DNA from: Runella defluvii
GTDB lineage: Bacteria; Bacteroidota; Bacteroidia; Cytophagales; Spirosomataceae
Direction: 5' to 3'
Length of the DNA stretch: 64,000 nt
Assembly: GCF_014195535.1 (NCBI RefSeq)
Contig: NZ_JACIBY010000002.1
Span: 124,001-188,000 of the forward strand
Shown: in pieces, positions 16,209-24,141 of the stretch
Layout: every line of letters starts with the position of its first letter
How positions within the stretch are numbered: the stretch's first letter is position 1
Made by a program: the position numbers and the translations under genes
Notes under the pieces: model-generated
What the model was told of the DNA's origin: nothing
The model's database searches: none
The model's input: only the letters and a program-made list of their open reading frames with translations

Positions 16209-17711
16209 ATGAATCAGAATTGGAAATCATTGGCATTGGTTGGACTTATTTCAAGTGCAGCGACCATCGGAGGTTACAAGCTTATTGGAGGTCTTGACGA
16301 TACCAAAGACGTTATTTTCAAAGAAGCCGACAGCCCATTGGCGCGCTTCACCTCGGCTCCTCCTGCGGGTGCAGCCGTTGATTTTACCTATGCGGCCGAA
16401 ATATCAACCCCAGCCGTAGTTCACATCAAAGCATCGGCCATGCGCCAAGCCCAGCAAAGAGGCATGGATTTGTTCGATTTCTTTGGCGAAGATTTCGGTT
16501 TTCGCCGTGGCGGGCCTCAAAAGCAAGAGTCATCAGGCTCGGGGGTCATCGTTAGCGCCGACGGTTTTATTGTCACCAACAACCACGTGGTAGAAGGTGC
16601 CGAAGAACTCGAAGTAGTCATGTCGAACAAACGCACCTACAAAGCCAAAGTAATTGGTACTGACCCTTCTACGGACATTGCGGTGATTCAAATCCCTGCC
16701 AAAGACCTACCTTCGCTCGCGTTTGGGAACTCCGACGCCATCAAAGTGGGAGAATGGGTAGTAGCCGTAGGAAACCCTTTCAACTTAGAATCGACCGTGA
16801 CAGCGGGGATTGTCAGTGCCAAAGGTCGTGGAATTGGCATATTGAACCAACGCCAATCAGCCAACCGTCAAGGTGGCGATACACCGCTTGAATCGTTTAT
16901 TCAAACCGATGCAGTAGTCAACCCTGGTAACTCAGGAGGTGCTTTGGTTAACCTGAAAGGAGAATTGGTAGGTATCAACACGGCGATTGCCAGCCCAACG
17001 GGAAGCTACGCAGGCTATGCGTTTGCCGTACCTGCTAGTTTGGTGAAGAAAGTGTCAAGCGATATTATTAAGTTCGGTGGGGTTCAACGTGGATACATTG
17101 GTATCATCCCAGAAGAACTAGACAGCAAAAAAGCTGACCAGTACGACGTTAGAGTCGCAACGGGGATTTATGTCAAAGGATTTGGTGATGGCAGTAGTGC
17201 CGCCAAAGACGCTGGCTTAAAAGTAGGGGACGTTATCACCAAAGTCGATGGCATTGAGGTGGACTCTGACCCTAAATTCCGCGAACTTGTGGCCCGTAAG
17301 CGCCCAGGCGAAGCCGTCAACTTGACCGTCAACCGCAATGGTTCGGTGAAGGATTATAGTGTGATTCTCCGTAACCGCGAAGGTGGAAAAGAAATCATCA
17401 AAACCGATGAAGCAGATGCAGCCCTTGGTTCGCTTGGTGCCCAGTTTGGGGACCTCAACTCACGCGAAGTACAACGTCTTCAACGTGCCAACATCAGTGG
17501 AGGGGTAAAAGTAACGGCCATGCAAGGCGGAAAGCTTGCCCGAGTAGGTGTAGAAGAAGGTTTTGTGATTACGAAAGTCAACGACAAAGCTGTTCATTCA
17601 GTCAAAGAACTTAAAGCAGCATTGGCAGGAAAAAATGGTGGTCGCGTTCAGATGGAAGGTTTGTACCTCGATTATCCAGAAGACGTTTATTCGTTTGGAT
17701 TCAATTTATAA
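16209..17711 (+). CDS. Do/DegQ-family periplasmic serine protease
   Basis: The product has 500 residues from the ATG at 16209 (MNQNWKSLALVGLISSAATIGG), which begins a hydrophobic export or anchor segment; a start further upstream adds residues unlike a signal peptide. The trypsin-like triad is His126 (TNNHVVEG), Asp156 (STDIAVIQ) and Ser242 (NPGNSGGAL). Two PDZ domains follow (about 280-375, with RGYIGI..., and about 410-495, with GGVKVTAMQGGKLARVGVEEG). HtrA/Do proteases degrade or refold damaged envelope proteins. The gene stands alone with its own terminator. Its regulation is not visible; no classical sigma-E site was recognised. Confidence 0.94.
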   Translation: MNQNWKSLALVGLISSAATIGGYKLIGGLDDTKDVIFKEADSPLARFTSAPPAGAAVDFTYAAEISTPAVVHIKASAMRQAQQRGMDLFDFFGEDFGFRRGGPQKQESSGSGVIVSADGFIVTNNHVVEGAEELEVVMSNKRTYKAKVIGTDPSTDIAVIQIPAKDLPSLAFGNSDAIKVGEWVVAVGNPFNLESTVTAGIVSAKGRGIGILNQRQSANRQGGDTPLESFIQTDAVVNPGNSGGALVNLKGELVGINTAIASPTGSYAGYAFAVPASLVKKVSSDIIKFGGVQRGYIGIIPEELDSKKADQYDVRVATGIYVKGFGDGSSAAKDAGLKVGDVITKVDGIEVDSDPKFRELVARKRPGEAVNLTVNRNGSVKDYSVILRNREGGKEIIKTDEADAALGSLGAQFGDLNSREVQRLQRANISGGVKVTAMQGGKLARVGVEEGFVITKVNDKAVHSVKELKAALAGKNGGRVQMEGLYLDYPEDVYSFGFNL

Positions 17712-17728
17712 TCTTTGATTTATCACTC

Positions 17729-17769
17729 AAAGGGTTAGGGCTGTAAAAGTCCTAACCCTTTGTTTTTTT
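17729..17769 (+). terminator. Rho-independent terminator after the Do protease
   Basis: The arms aaagggttagg (17729-17739) and cctaacccttt (17751-17761) are followed by a T-rich run (17762-17769). Confidence 0.9.
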
Positions 17770-17815
17770 CAGAGGTTTAGTTATTATTGCTTGTTCTCCT
17801 AACCAAATTACACCA

Positions 17816-19000
17816 ATGACAACCGCGATTATCATCACCATTTGTCTTTTAATCTTAGCTGCTTATATATTTGATATTACCTCTTCAAAAACCAAAATAC
17901 CATCCGTTATTTTATTGCTCCTCATGGGATGGGGAGTTCGTCAGCTTTCGATGTCAACGGGGCTTTTTATTCCAAATCTCACACCTGTACTACCCATTTT
18001 AGGGACTATTGGACTAATCCTCATTGTCTTAGAAGGTTCACTGGAATTACAACTCAATGGTTCAAAACTTGGGTCTGTCAAAGAATCGTTCATGGTAGCA
18101 TTGCTTCCTATGGTAGTCTTAGCCATCGGAACGACTGCCGCTTTTGTCTATTGGGGGGGAACATCTTTTAAGGATACCCTATTAAACGTACTTCCGTTGT
18201 GCGTCATCAGTAGCGCCATTGCCATTCCGAGCGTCAAAAATTTACCAAATACCCAAAAAGAATTTGTCATTTATGAAAGTAGTCTTTCTGACATTTTGGG
18301 GGTGGTATTTTTTAATTTTGTGGCCTTCAACGAAGCCTTCGGCTTTAGCTCACTTACCCAATTTGTTGGTCAGTTGCTGGCTATTATTCTCATTTCGTTT
18401 GTGGCTACGGGTGCGCTGTCCTACTTATTGAGCAAAATCGACCACCACATCAAGTTTGCGCCCATTATTCTGCTCATTATTTTGATTTATAATGTGTCGA
18501 AAGTTTATCACCTTCCTGCCCTGATTTTTATTCTTATTTTTGGATTGTTTCTGGGAAATTTAGACGAAATCAAGCGATTTGGCTGGGTAGAGAGGCTTAA
18601 ACCCAATGTCCTTGACCGTGAAGTGGCGAAGTTCAAGGAGATTGTCATCGAAGCGACGTTTGTGATTCGGGTTTTATTCTTTTTATTGTTTGGTTACCTA
18701 ATGGAAAGTGCCGAAATTTTTAACCCCAATACGTTTGTGTGGGCAGTTGGTATCGTTGCGGGGATTTTTGTCGCCCGAGCTGCTGCCCTAAAAATATACG
18801 GCATTCCACTTTCACCTTTGGTGTTTGTCGCGCCACGTGGTTTGATCACCATTCTTCTTTTTTTAAGCATTCCTGCCACTCAAATGATTCCCCTAATCAA
18901 CAAATCTCTGATTATTCAAATCATTATTCTCACTGCCCTCATTATGATGGCAGGCTTGATGTTAAATAAAAAAGGCGAGCCCGAAAAAGACACTCATTGA
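17816..19000 (+). CDS. Cation:proton antiporter (CPA1/NhaP-like)
   Basis: The product has 394 residues, nearly all hydrophobic, with about eleven to twelve membrane segments starting at the N-terminus (TTAIIITICLLILAAYIFD). The region LLLMGWGVRQL and ILGTIGLILIVLEGSLEL resembles the first half of Na+/H+ exchangers, and VFVAPRGLITILLFLSIP resembles the conserved sixth-to-seventh block of NhaP-type carriers. It should exchange Na+ or K+ for protons at the inner membrane. There is no cytoplasmic RCK/TrkA-C domain. The stop codon lies inside a small palindrome (gacactcattgagtgtc, 18989-19005), where a repeat element begins. Confidence 0.87.
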   Translation: MTTAIIITICLLILAAYIFDITSSKTKIPSVILLLLMGWGVRQLSMSTGLFIPNLTPVLPILGTIGLILIVLEGSLELQLNGSKLGSVKESFMVALLPMVVLAIGTTAAFVYWGGTSFKDTLLNVLPLCVISSAIAIPSVKNLPNTQKEFVIYESSLSDILGVVFFNFVAFNEAFGFSSLTQFVGQLLAIILISFVATGALSYLLSKIDHHIKFAPIILLIILIYNVSKVYHLPALIFILIFGLFLGNLDEIKRFGWVERLKPNVLDREVAKFKEIVIEATFVIRVLFFLLFGYLMESAEIFNPNTFVWAVGIVAGIFVARAAALKIYGIPLSPLVFVAPRGLITILLFLSIPATQMIPLINKSLIIQIIILTALIMMAGLMLNKKGEPEKDTH

Positions 19001-19056
19001 GTGTCGAGGGGTGAATGAAGAATGTCGAACGTGCTGAGGGTTGCTCACAACCCGAG
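19000..19056 (+). repeat. Left copy of a 58-bp repeat flanking the higA remnant operon
   Basis: It begins gagtgtcgagg and ends gggttgctcacaacccgag. It aligns with 19501-19558 at about three quarters of positions in the same orientation, and the ends are best conserved. It abuts the point where HigB coding similarity begins, and the right copy starts just after the higA stop. The hairpin word inside it is shared with 14821-14876. Confidence 0.65.
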
Positions 19057-19145
19057 TTTTTATTCTATTGTGGGTAGGAACGCACGCTGCCTATGATAGA
19101 ATTGATGCAAAAAAAATTGAATTTAAACGAAAGTCTCAACCATGA
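19056..19145 (+). pseudogene. higB: C-terminal stub of a HigB-type toxin
   Basis: In the frame ending at the TGA at 19143-19145 the sequence encodes about 29 residues including VGTHAAYDRIDAKKI, the C-terminal signature of HigB mRNA interferases (family consensus like VGTHAEYDKIDA). The stop overlaps the higA start as ATGA, the arrangement of a translationally coupled higBA operon. Everything upstream of about 19056 is repeat sequence, so roughly the first 70 residues, including most of the ribonuclease fold, are gone. The stub has no start codon of its own. The toxin is therefore dead while its antitoxin remains. I judged the family match from memory. Confidence 0.75.
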
Positions 19146-19498
19146 TAAAACCGATAAAGACAGAAGAGCAGTACGAGGAGGCACTTGAGCGTGTTTATCA
19201 TTTACTTCAAACTGAGCCACAACCTCAAACCGAAAAAGGCGACGAATTGGAGTTATTGGTAACTCTTATTGAATCGTACGAAGCTATCCACTACCCTATG
19301 AGTGCTTCGGATCCCGTAGCCTATTTAAAAAATAAGATGGCTCAAAATGGACTCAAACAAATAGATCTGATTCCGTTTATTGGGGATAAAGCTATGGTTT
19401 CTAAGGTATTAAATAAAAAAAGAGAATTAACTCTTTCAATGATTAAGCGTTTGAGTAAAGGACTAAATATCCCTGCTACTCGCTTAATTGGGCATTAA
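19142..19498 (+). CDS. higA: HigA-type antitoxin, XRE-family HTH protein
   Basis: The product has 118 residues. Its N-terminal half (IKTEEQYEEALERVYHLL) and C-terminal helix-turn-helix (LIPFIGDKAMVSKVLNKKRE followed by LTLSMIKRLSKGLNIP) match the HigA subfamily that ends in a Cro/C1-type DNA-binding domain. HigA normally neutralises HigB and represses the operon promoter. Here the toxin gene survives only as a 3' stub that overlaps the higA start by 4 nt. The original promoter has been lost with the toxin, so expression would depend on read-through or on sequence inside the repeat. It may act as an orphan regulator or as an anti-addiction module; both are inference. Confidence 0.88.
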   Translation: MIKPIKTEEQYEEALERVYHLLQTEPQPQTEKGDELELLVTLIESYEAIHYPMSASDPVAYLKNKMAQNGLKQIDLIPFIGDKAMVSKVLNKKRELTLSMIKRLSKGLNIPATRLIGH

Positions 19499-19500
19499 AA

Positions 19501-19558
19501 GAGTGTCGAGTGCAGAGTAGAGAATGTCAAATGTGCAGAGGGGTGCTCACAACCTGAA
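19501..19558 (+). repeat. Right copy of the 58-bp repeat
   Basis: It begins gagtgtcgagtg right after the higA stop and ends gctcacaacctgaa. It is the partner of 19000-19056, with the same order of words (gagtgtcgag, agaatgtc, gctcacaacc). Confidence 0.65.
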
Positions 19559-19584
19559 TTTTGATTCCGCATTTTAGGACTATA

Positions 19585-19608
19585 CGTCGGGGTGTAAGCA
19601 CCCCGACG
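19585..19608 (-). terminator. Perfect hairpin downstream of the isomerase-like gene
   Basis: The arms cgtcggggtg and caccccgacg pair over 10 bp around taag. It lies 41 bp past the stop of the minus-strand gene ending at 19649. No T run follows on either strand, so it may be an RNA-stabilising or REP-type element and not a true terminator. Confidence 0.4.
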
Positions 19609-19648
19609 CACACAAGACAGTCGGGTTTTGAGAAACCCTCCTCACCTT

Positions 19649-20587
19649 CTAAACACTTGCGCCTACACGCTCCAAAAGTTTCTTAGTAGCTTTGATACCG
19701 TCGTATTCTGACGTTACATTTCCTTCGTATTCGATACCTACAATGCCACGGAAACCTGCGTCTTTCACAATTTTGAGAAGTTTGGCGTAATCCATTTTCG
19801 CTTCGTTGCCATTGGCATCAAAATCGTTGGTTTTGGCACTTACCCCTTTGGCAAATGGCATCAACTCTTTTACCCCCAAATAACGGTCGTATTCTTCGGT
19901 GCAGCTTCCACCCCACTCGCCACCCGTACTGCGCTTGATACAGAAATTGCCAAAATCAGGAAGGGTACCTACATTTTTCATGTTTACTTGCTTCATCACT
20001 CCCGACAACCACTTACCATCGGATGAAAAACCTCCGTGGTTTTCTACGATTACGTTGATGCCCACAGGAGCGGCAAATTCACCCAATTTACCCAATCCGT
20101 CAACGGCAGCTTTGGCTACTTCCTCGGCTGTACCGCGACCAAATGAGTTTACCCGAATGGTCTTACAACCCAAGTATTTGGCACATTCTACCCATTTTTT
20201 GTGGTTGTCAACGGCCTTATTACGCGTTGCATCATCCGTTTCGGCTAGGCCACCTTCGCCGTCAATCATAATGAGGTGGTTTTTGATGTCGTTGTCCTTA
20301 CAACGCATCAAAAGCTCGTTGAGGTAAGCCGTGTCTTTGGCTTTGTCTTTAAACATCTGATTGACGTACTCCACAATCCCAATCCCGAACTCTTTACGAG
20401 CGACCACGGGAAAGTCTAAGTTAGTCAGTTTTTTCTCGTTGAAAATAGCTTTGTGCAACGACCACTCGGCCAATGAAATCTCAAACCATAGTTTTTTCTG
20501 GGGCTCAAAGGCCAACACTTCAGGAGCAAGCGCTGCAGCCCCTGCCACAGCCCCTAATTGCTTGATAAACGAGCGACGATTGTTCAT
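19649..20587 (-). CDS. Tat-exported sugar phosphate isomerase/epimerase-like protein
   Basis: The product has 312 residues. The N-terminus [11 protein letters not shown] plus a hydrophobic stretch and [10 protein letters not shown] is a twin-arginine export signal. The body is a xylose-isomerase-like TIM barrel: IDGEGGL, a conserved [11 protein letters not shown] segment, LPDFGNF, and a late IVGIEYEG, which supply the metal-binding Glu, His and Asp residues. Secreted members of this family are abundant in Bacteroidota near sugar-uptake genes, but most have no known substrate. The neighbouring genes give no pathway clue. Export through Tat suggests that it folds with its metal before secretion. 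Confidence 0.88.
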   Translation of the reverse strand: MNNRRSFIKQLGAVAGAAALAPEVLAFEPQKKLWFEISLAEWSLHKAIFNEKKLTNLDFPVVARKEFGIGIVEYVNQMFKDKAKDTAYLNELLMRCKDNDIKNHLIMIDGEGGLAETDDATRNKAVDNHKKWVECAKYLGCKTIRVNSFGRGTAEEVAKAAVDGLGKLGEFAAPVGINVIVENHGGFSSDGKWLSGVMKQVNMKNVGTLPDFGNFCIKRSTGGEWGGSCTEEYDRYLGVKELMPFAKGVSAKTNDFDANGNEAKMDYAKLLKIVKDAGFRGIVGIEYEGNVTSEYDGIKATKKLLERVGASV

Positions 20588-20625
20588 GTAGTTAATTAAA
20601 AAGGGTTTGTACTAATTTATACGTA

Positions 20626-20672
20626 CCCATTGAAGTTGACACCAAAATCATCACACTTCAATGGGTTTTTAT
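20626..20672. terminator. Hairpin with T run between two minus-strand genes
   Basis: The arms cccattgaagt (20626-20636) and acttcaatggg (20655-20665) form a perfect 11-bp stem followed on the plus strand by tttttatttt. The flanking genes are both on the minus strand, so as a terminator it points the wrong way. It may stop antisense transcription or serve as a 3' stabilising stem for the peptidase mRNA. Confidence 0.5.
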
Positions 20673-20705
20673 TTTACTCTTCAAAAGGCAATCGTGGAAG
20701 TATTT

Positions 20706-22925
20706 TTACTTCTTCCCAACGTACCGCTCAAAAAACTCATAAATCCGCAACATACGGTCGATACGCTGACGAGGATTTCCGCTGCGGCTCAATTCGTGCG
20801 TTCCGCCTGGCATACGTACATACTCCACCTCTTTCCCCATGATTTTCAATGACTTGTACATCATTTCACTTTGAATCACGCCCGTGCGCAAGTCGTTTTC
20901 GCCGTGTTTAATCAGAAAAGGAGTTTTAATTTTATCCACAAACGTATAAGGCGAATTCGCATCCATCGACGCCTTCGTTTCAGCCTCCCACGGATAGCCA
21001 CCAAAATAATTAGGCACCAAACGCCACGCGTTTCCTTCGCCCATAAAAGTCGTCAAATCATACACACCGCGCTGCGCAAAAGCCGCCTTAAAACGGTGGT
21101 CGTGCGCAATAATCCACGCCGTCAAATAACCCGCATACGACCCGCCCGTAATCACTTGGCGCGACGTGTCAGCCCATGATTCTTTGGCCGCTTCCGAACA
21201 AGCACGCAATACGTCTTCGGCAGGGCCTGTTCCCCAATCACGGTAGTTGGCGCGCATAAACTCTACGCCGTAGCCTCCTGAACCGCGTGGATTGGCATAA
21301 ACAACCCCGTAACCTTGGGCACAGAAATACTGAAACTCATGCCACATAGAGCCTTCGCCTGGCCCCCACATGGCGGTTGGGCCACCGTGCATATTCAGCA
21401 ATAACGGATATTTTTTACCCGCTTCCACCACCGTTGGCTTCATAATCCAGTACTCCACGGTCTGGCCTTTCGAGTTCGTAAACGTGTGTTTGGTAGGAAT
21501 ACTCAAGGCCTTTTTAGCTACCCAATCGTTGTGCGACGACAATTTTTGGGCATTTTTCATCAACACATCGGCCCGATACAACTCGGATGGATTCGTAACT
21601 TCGGTTTTGGCAAAAACTACTTGATTGGGCTGTACATCAAAATCGGTTACTCCTGTGTCATAGTCAGAAAGTTGCTCTACTTTTTCTACCGTTGGCACTG
21701 CGCGGTACAACGGCGCACCTCCGTTTGAAGAAGCTGTAAAGTAAACATACTCGACTTTACCTACTTCTTTTTTGTTTTTGGGAAATGTCAACGTCACCCA
21801 TTTCAAATTACCTGGCGAACGGTCAAAGGGATTAATACTGTAGGTAGCACCCACATTTTTTAAGTTCAAAAAGCCTAAATGCGATTGGTCAAGCGTACCT
21901 GATTTTATGGCTGCTTGCGACGTTGTAAACGCCAACCACTGTCCATCGGGCGAAGGCGTAGGCTGTCCAAAACTACGCGCTTTGTCCGTCAAAACAGTAC
22001 GAACACCGCTTCCGTCGGCATTCATTACACAAATTCGGTTGGCTAGGTCGCGGTCAGGGTGAACGAGCGTATCGGTACGCGTGGCAAACCAAATTTGTTT
22101 TCCATCGCCCGACCATGCACCTGATCCGTAAGAATAAAACCCTTTTGTCAACGGCAATGGCTTTGCTCCTTCTTTTACGTCAATCACCAACAAATGCGAA
22201 AAGCTCAACTCCTGCCCCGCCGAAGCTTCGCCTTGGAAATTGAGACGGTTGATAACTTTCGCTTTTTTATCCTCCACATCCTTGTCAAGGTACGCTCTGA
22301 TTTCCTCAATGGTGCCATCAGGATTAGGTTTGGCGGTATTTTTTTTGAGTTGTTCGTTTTTCAAAAAACCTGCTTTTTCCAAACTCCATGCAGGCCCACC
22401 TTTTGACGGGTTCAAAATCGAATCTGTCATCAAAGTCGCAAAGCTTACCGAGGTCGAGAATAAAATTTTAGAACCGTCGGGCGAAAACTGCGGCCCACCT
22501 GCGCCGTGCTTGTAGTCAGTCAACTGCCACGCTTCCCCTCCGTCCAAAGGCATCATAAAAATTTGAGATTTCCCCTTTACACTACGAGTAAAAGCAATGC
22601 TTTTGCCATCGGGGCTCCAAACAGGCCCCACGGCACTTTCGCTGCCACGCGTGAGGGCACGAGGCGCTGTTTTCCCATCTGCATCCGCCAGCCAAATGTG
22701 CAATTTGTAGTCATAATCGCTGCCATCGGCGTTGGGTTCAATGGTATTTACGTTGTACACGATACGTTTTCCATCGGGCGAAATCGCGACGTTGCCCAGT
22801 TGTTTGATGCGAGTGAGGTCAGAAGCGACCACTTTTTCTTTGGTTTGGGCAATACTGCCAAACGATACGCTTATGACAAGAGCGCAGTGTAGAAAAGCGC
22901 TTGTTAGATTAGTAAAAAAACGCAT
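20706..22925 (-). CDS. S9-family prolyl oligopeptidase-type peptidase
   Basis: The product has 739 residues. A signal peptide (MRFFTNLTSAFLHCALVISVSFGSIAQ) exports it. Residues about 35-440 form a beta-propeller with TolB/WD-like blades (for example PVWSPDGKSIAFTR and GPQFSPDGSKILFST). The C-terminal third is an alpha/beta-hydrolase with the nucleophile in GGSYAGYLTAW, the aspartate in HGENDLRTG and the histidine in GGTHELSR. It is of the acylaminoacyl-peptidase/dipeptidyl-peptidase type, cleaving short peptides in the periplasm. It is a single gene, well conserved in layout, with no oddities. Confidence 0.94.
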   Translation of the reverse strand: MRFFTNLTSAFLHCALVISVSFGSIAQTKEKVVASDLTRIKQLGNVAISPDGKRIVYNVNTIEPNADGSDYDYKLHIWLADADGKTAPRALTRGSESAVGPVWSPDGKSIAFTRSVKGKSQIFMMPLDGGEAWQLTDYKHGAGGPQFSPDGSKILFSTSVSFATLMTDSILNPSKGGPAWSLEKAGFLKNEQLKKNTAKPNPDGTIEEIRAYLDKDVEDKKAKVINRLNFQGEASAGQELSFSHLLVIDVKEGAKPLPLTKGFYSYGSGAWSGDGKQIWFATRTDTLVHPDRDLANRICVMNADGSGVRTVLTDKARSFGQPTPSPDGQWLAFTTSQAAIKSGTLDQSHLGFLNLKNVGATYSINPFDRSPGNLKWVTLTFPKNKKEVGKVEYVYFTASSNGGAPLYRAVPTVEKVEQLSDYDTGVTDFDVQPNQVVFAKTEVTNPSELYRADVLMKNAQKLSSHNDWVAKKALSIPTKHTFTNSKGQTVEYWIMKPTVVEAGKKYPLLLNMHGGPTAMWGPGEGSMWHEFQYFCAQGYGVVYANPRGSGGYGVEFMRANYRDWGTGPAEDVLRACSEAAKESWADTSRQVITGGSYAGYLTAWIIAHDHRFKAAFAQRGVYDLTTFMGEGNAWRLVPNYFGGYPWEAETKASMDANSPYTFVDKIKTPFLIKHGENDLRTGVIQSEMMYKSLKIMGKEVEYVRMPGGTHELSRSGNPRQRIDRMLRIYEFFERYVGKK

Positions 22926-23004
22926 AATGAAGAGTTTGTTGATTTTTGTCCGAAAGTACAGACTTTTGAAGACTTATAAAAAATTGACAAAAATCCGTTT
23001 CAGG

Positions 23005-23034
23005 TTGTAGATACCTAGCTACCCGTTATTTTTG
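23005..23034 (+). promoter_or_regulatory. Bacteroidota-type promoter for the amidase gene
   Basis: TTG (23005-23007) and TATTTTTG (23027-23034) are separated by 19 bp, matching the TTG-N19-TAnnTTTG layout of the primary sigma factor in Bacteroidota. The ATG is at 23055, so the 5' leader would be short. Confidence 0.55.
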
Positions 23035-23054
23035 TGGTCTAAAATCATTTTCAA

Positions 23055-23924
23055 ATGCGAAACGTAAAAGTAGGTTTGGTGCAAATGAGCTGCACCGCCG
23101 ATGTCAACGATAATTTAGCAAAAGCCATCGCCAAAACCCGCGAAGCCGCTGCGCAAGGTGCTCAAATTGTTTGCCTTCAAGAATTGTTTAAGTCGCTCTA
23201 TTTCTGTGACGTAGAAGACCACGCCAATTTTAGCCTTGGCGAAGCTATCCCAGGGCCTACCACCGACGTTCTTAGCGAATTAGCCAAGGAACTCGGTATT
23301 GTCATTATCGCTTCCTTGTTTGAAAAACGCGCCCCAGGCTTGTACCACAACACCACCGCCGTTTTGGACGCCGACGGAAGTTATTTGGGGAAATACCGAA
23401 AAATGCACATTCCCGACGACCCAGGCTACTACGAGAAGTTCTATTTTACCCCAGGGGATTTGGGCTACAAAGTGTTTCAAACCAAATTTGGGAAATTGGG
23501 CGTGCTTATTTGTTGGGACCAATGGTACCCCGAAGCAGCCCGTATCACGAGCTTGATGGGGGCGGAAATTTTGTTTTACCCAACGGCCATTGGCTGGGAT
23601 GTCAACGAACAAGACCCTGCCATTAGCCAAGAACAATACAACGCCTGGCAGACCATTCAGCGAAGCCACTCCGTTGCGAACGGCGTGTATGTGGTGTCGG
23701 TCAATCGCGTAGGGCGCGAAGCCGACCAGCAGTTTTGGGGAGGGTCGTTTGTTTCCAATCCTTTCGGAAGCCTGATGTACTTGGCTTCTCACGACCAAGA
23801 AGAGACGAAGGTAATTGAACTCGATTTGGACAAAACGGAGTATTATCGCACTACGTGGCCTTACCTCCGCGACCGCCGCATCGACAGCTACCAGCCAATC
23901 ACGAAGCGCTTGATTGACGAGTAA
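23055..23924 (+). CDS. aguB: N-carbamoylputrescine amidase
   Basis: The product has 289 residues, the normal size. It is a nitrilase-superfamily enzyme with the triad Glu43 (LQELFKSLYF), Lys116 (YRKMHIPDD) and Cys153 (VLICWDQWYPEAAR). The sequence around YFTPGD and the Cys motif is typical of AguB, which hydrolyses N-carbamoylputrescine to putrescine, CO2 and ammonia in the agmatine route. The partner agmatine deiminase is not adjacent in the window. Another carbon-nitrogen hydrolase activity (for example beta-ureidopropionase) is the main alternative, but the motif context favours AguB. Confidence 0.9.
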   Translation: MRNVKVGLVQMSCTADVNDNLAKAIAKTREAAAQGAQIVCLQELFKSLYFCDVEDHANFSLGEAIPGPTTDVLSELAKELGIVIIASLFEKRAPGLYHNTTAVLDADGSYLGKYRKMHIPDDPGYYEKFYFTPGDLGYKVFQTKFGKLGVLICWDQWYPEAARITSLMGAEILFYPTAIGWDVNEQDPAISQEQYNAWQTIQRSHSVANGVYVVSVNRVGREADQQFWGGSFVSNPFGSLMYLASHDQEETKVIELDLDKTEYYRTTWPYLRDRRIDSYQPITKRLIDE

Positions 23925-23938
23925 TCAGTACATTATTT

Positions 23939-23978
23939 AGAGTAGGCAGTTTTCAGGAACTGCCTACTCTCCCTTTTT
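23939..23978 (+). terminator. Rho-independent terminator after the amidase gene
   Basis: The arms agagtaggcagtt (23939-23951) and aactgcctactct (23958-23970) form a perfect 13-bp stem followed by ccctttttct. Part of the right arm and the T run belong to a duplicated gene tail (see 23964-24030). Confidence 0.85.
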
Positions 23979-24030
23979 CTCAAAACTCACGCCTTCCTAG
24001 ATTTCGGCATCTACTGCGCCTTTTGCTCCT
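23964..24030 (-). pseudogene. Fused remnant of beta-lactamase-like and Uma2 gene tails
   Basis: On the minus strand the fragment reads VDAEI, a stop, then EGVSFEKKGE and a stop. The EGVSFEKKGE half is identical to the C-terminus of the Uma2 gene ending at 31658 (23965-23997 matches 31659-31691 at 32 of 33 bases). The VDAEI half matches the C-terminus of the serine hydrolase ending at 32285 (about 80% identity over 40 bp with 32294-32333). The two halves meet at a shared ccttc/gaagg. It looks like a second, internally deleted copy of the 31.66-32.33 kb locus lying on the other side of the 24.1-31.6 kb gene pair. Confidence 0.7.
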
Positions 24031-24141
24031 AATTCATAAAACAAATACTGATTTTCACAAAACAAACGCTTGGTTTCATAAAATAGGGCTTCTTAATTTC
24101 CAGAAGTTTATTTACATTGAGAGGTGTAAACCTAAGCCCTC

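Noticed and set aside
19001-19141. A complete HigB toxin gene upstream of higA
   Set aside because: Only 29 codons of HigB-like sequence remain, without a start; the rest of the space is repeat sequence and the antiporter gene end.
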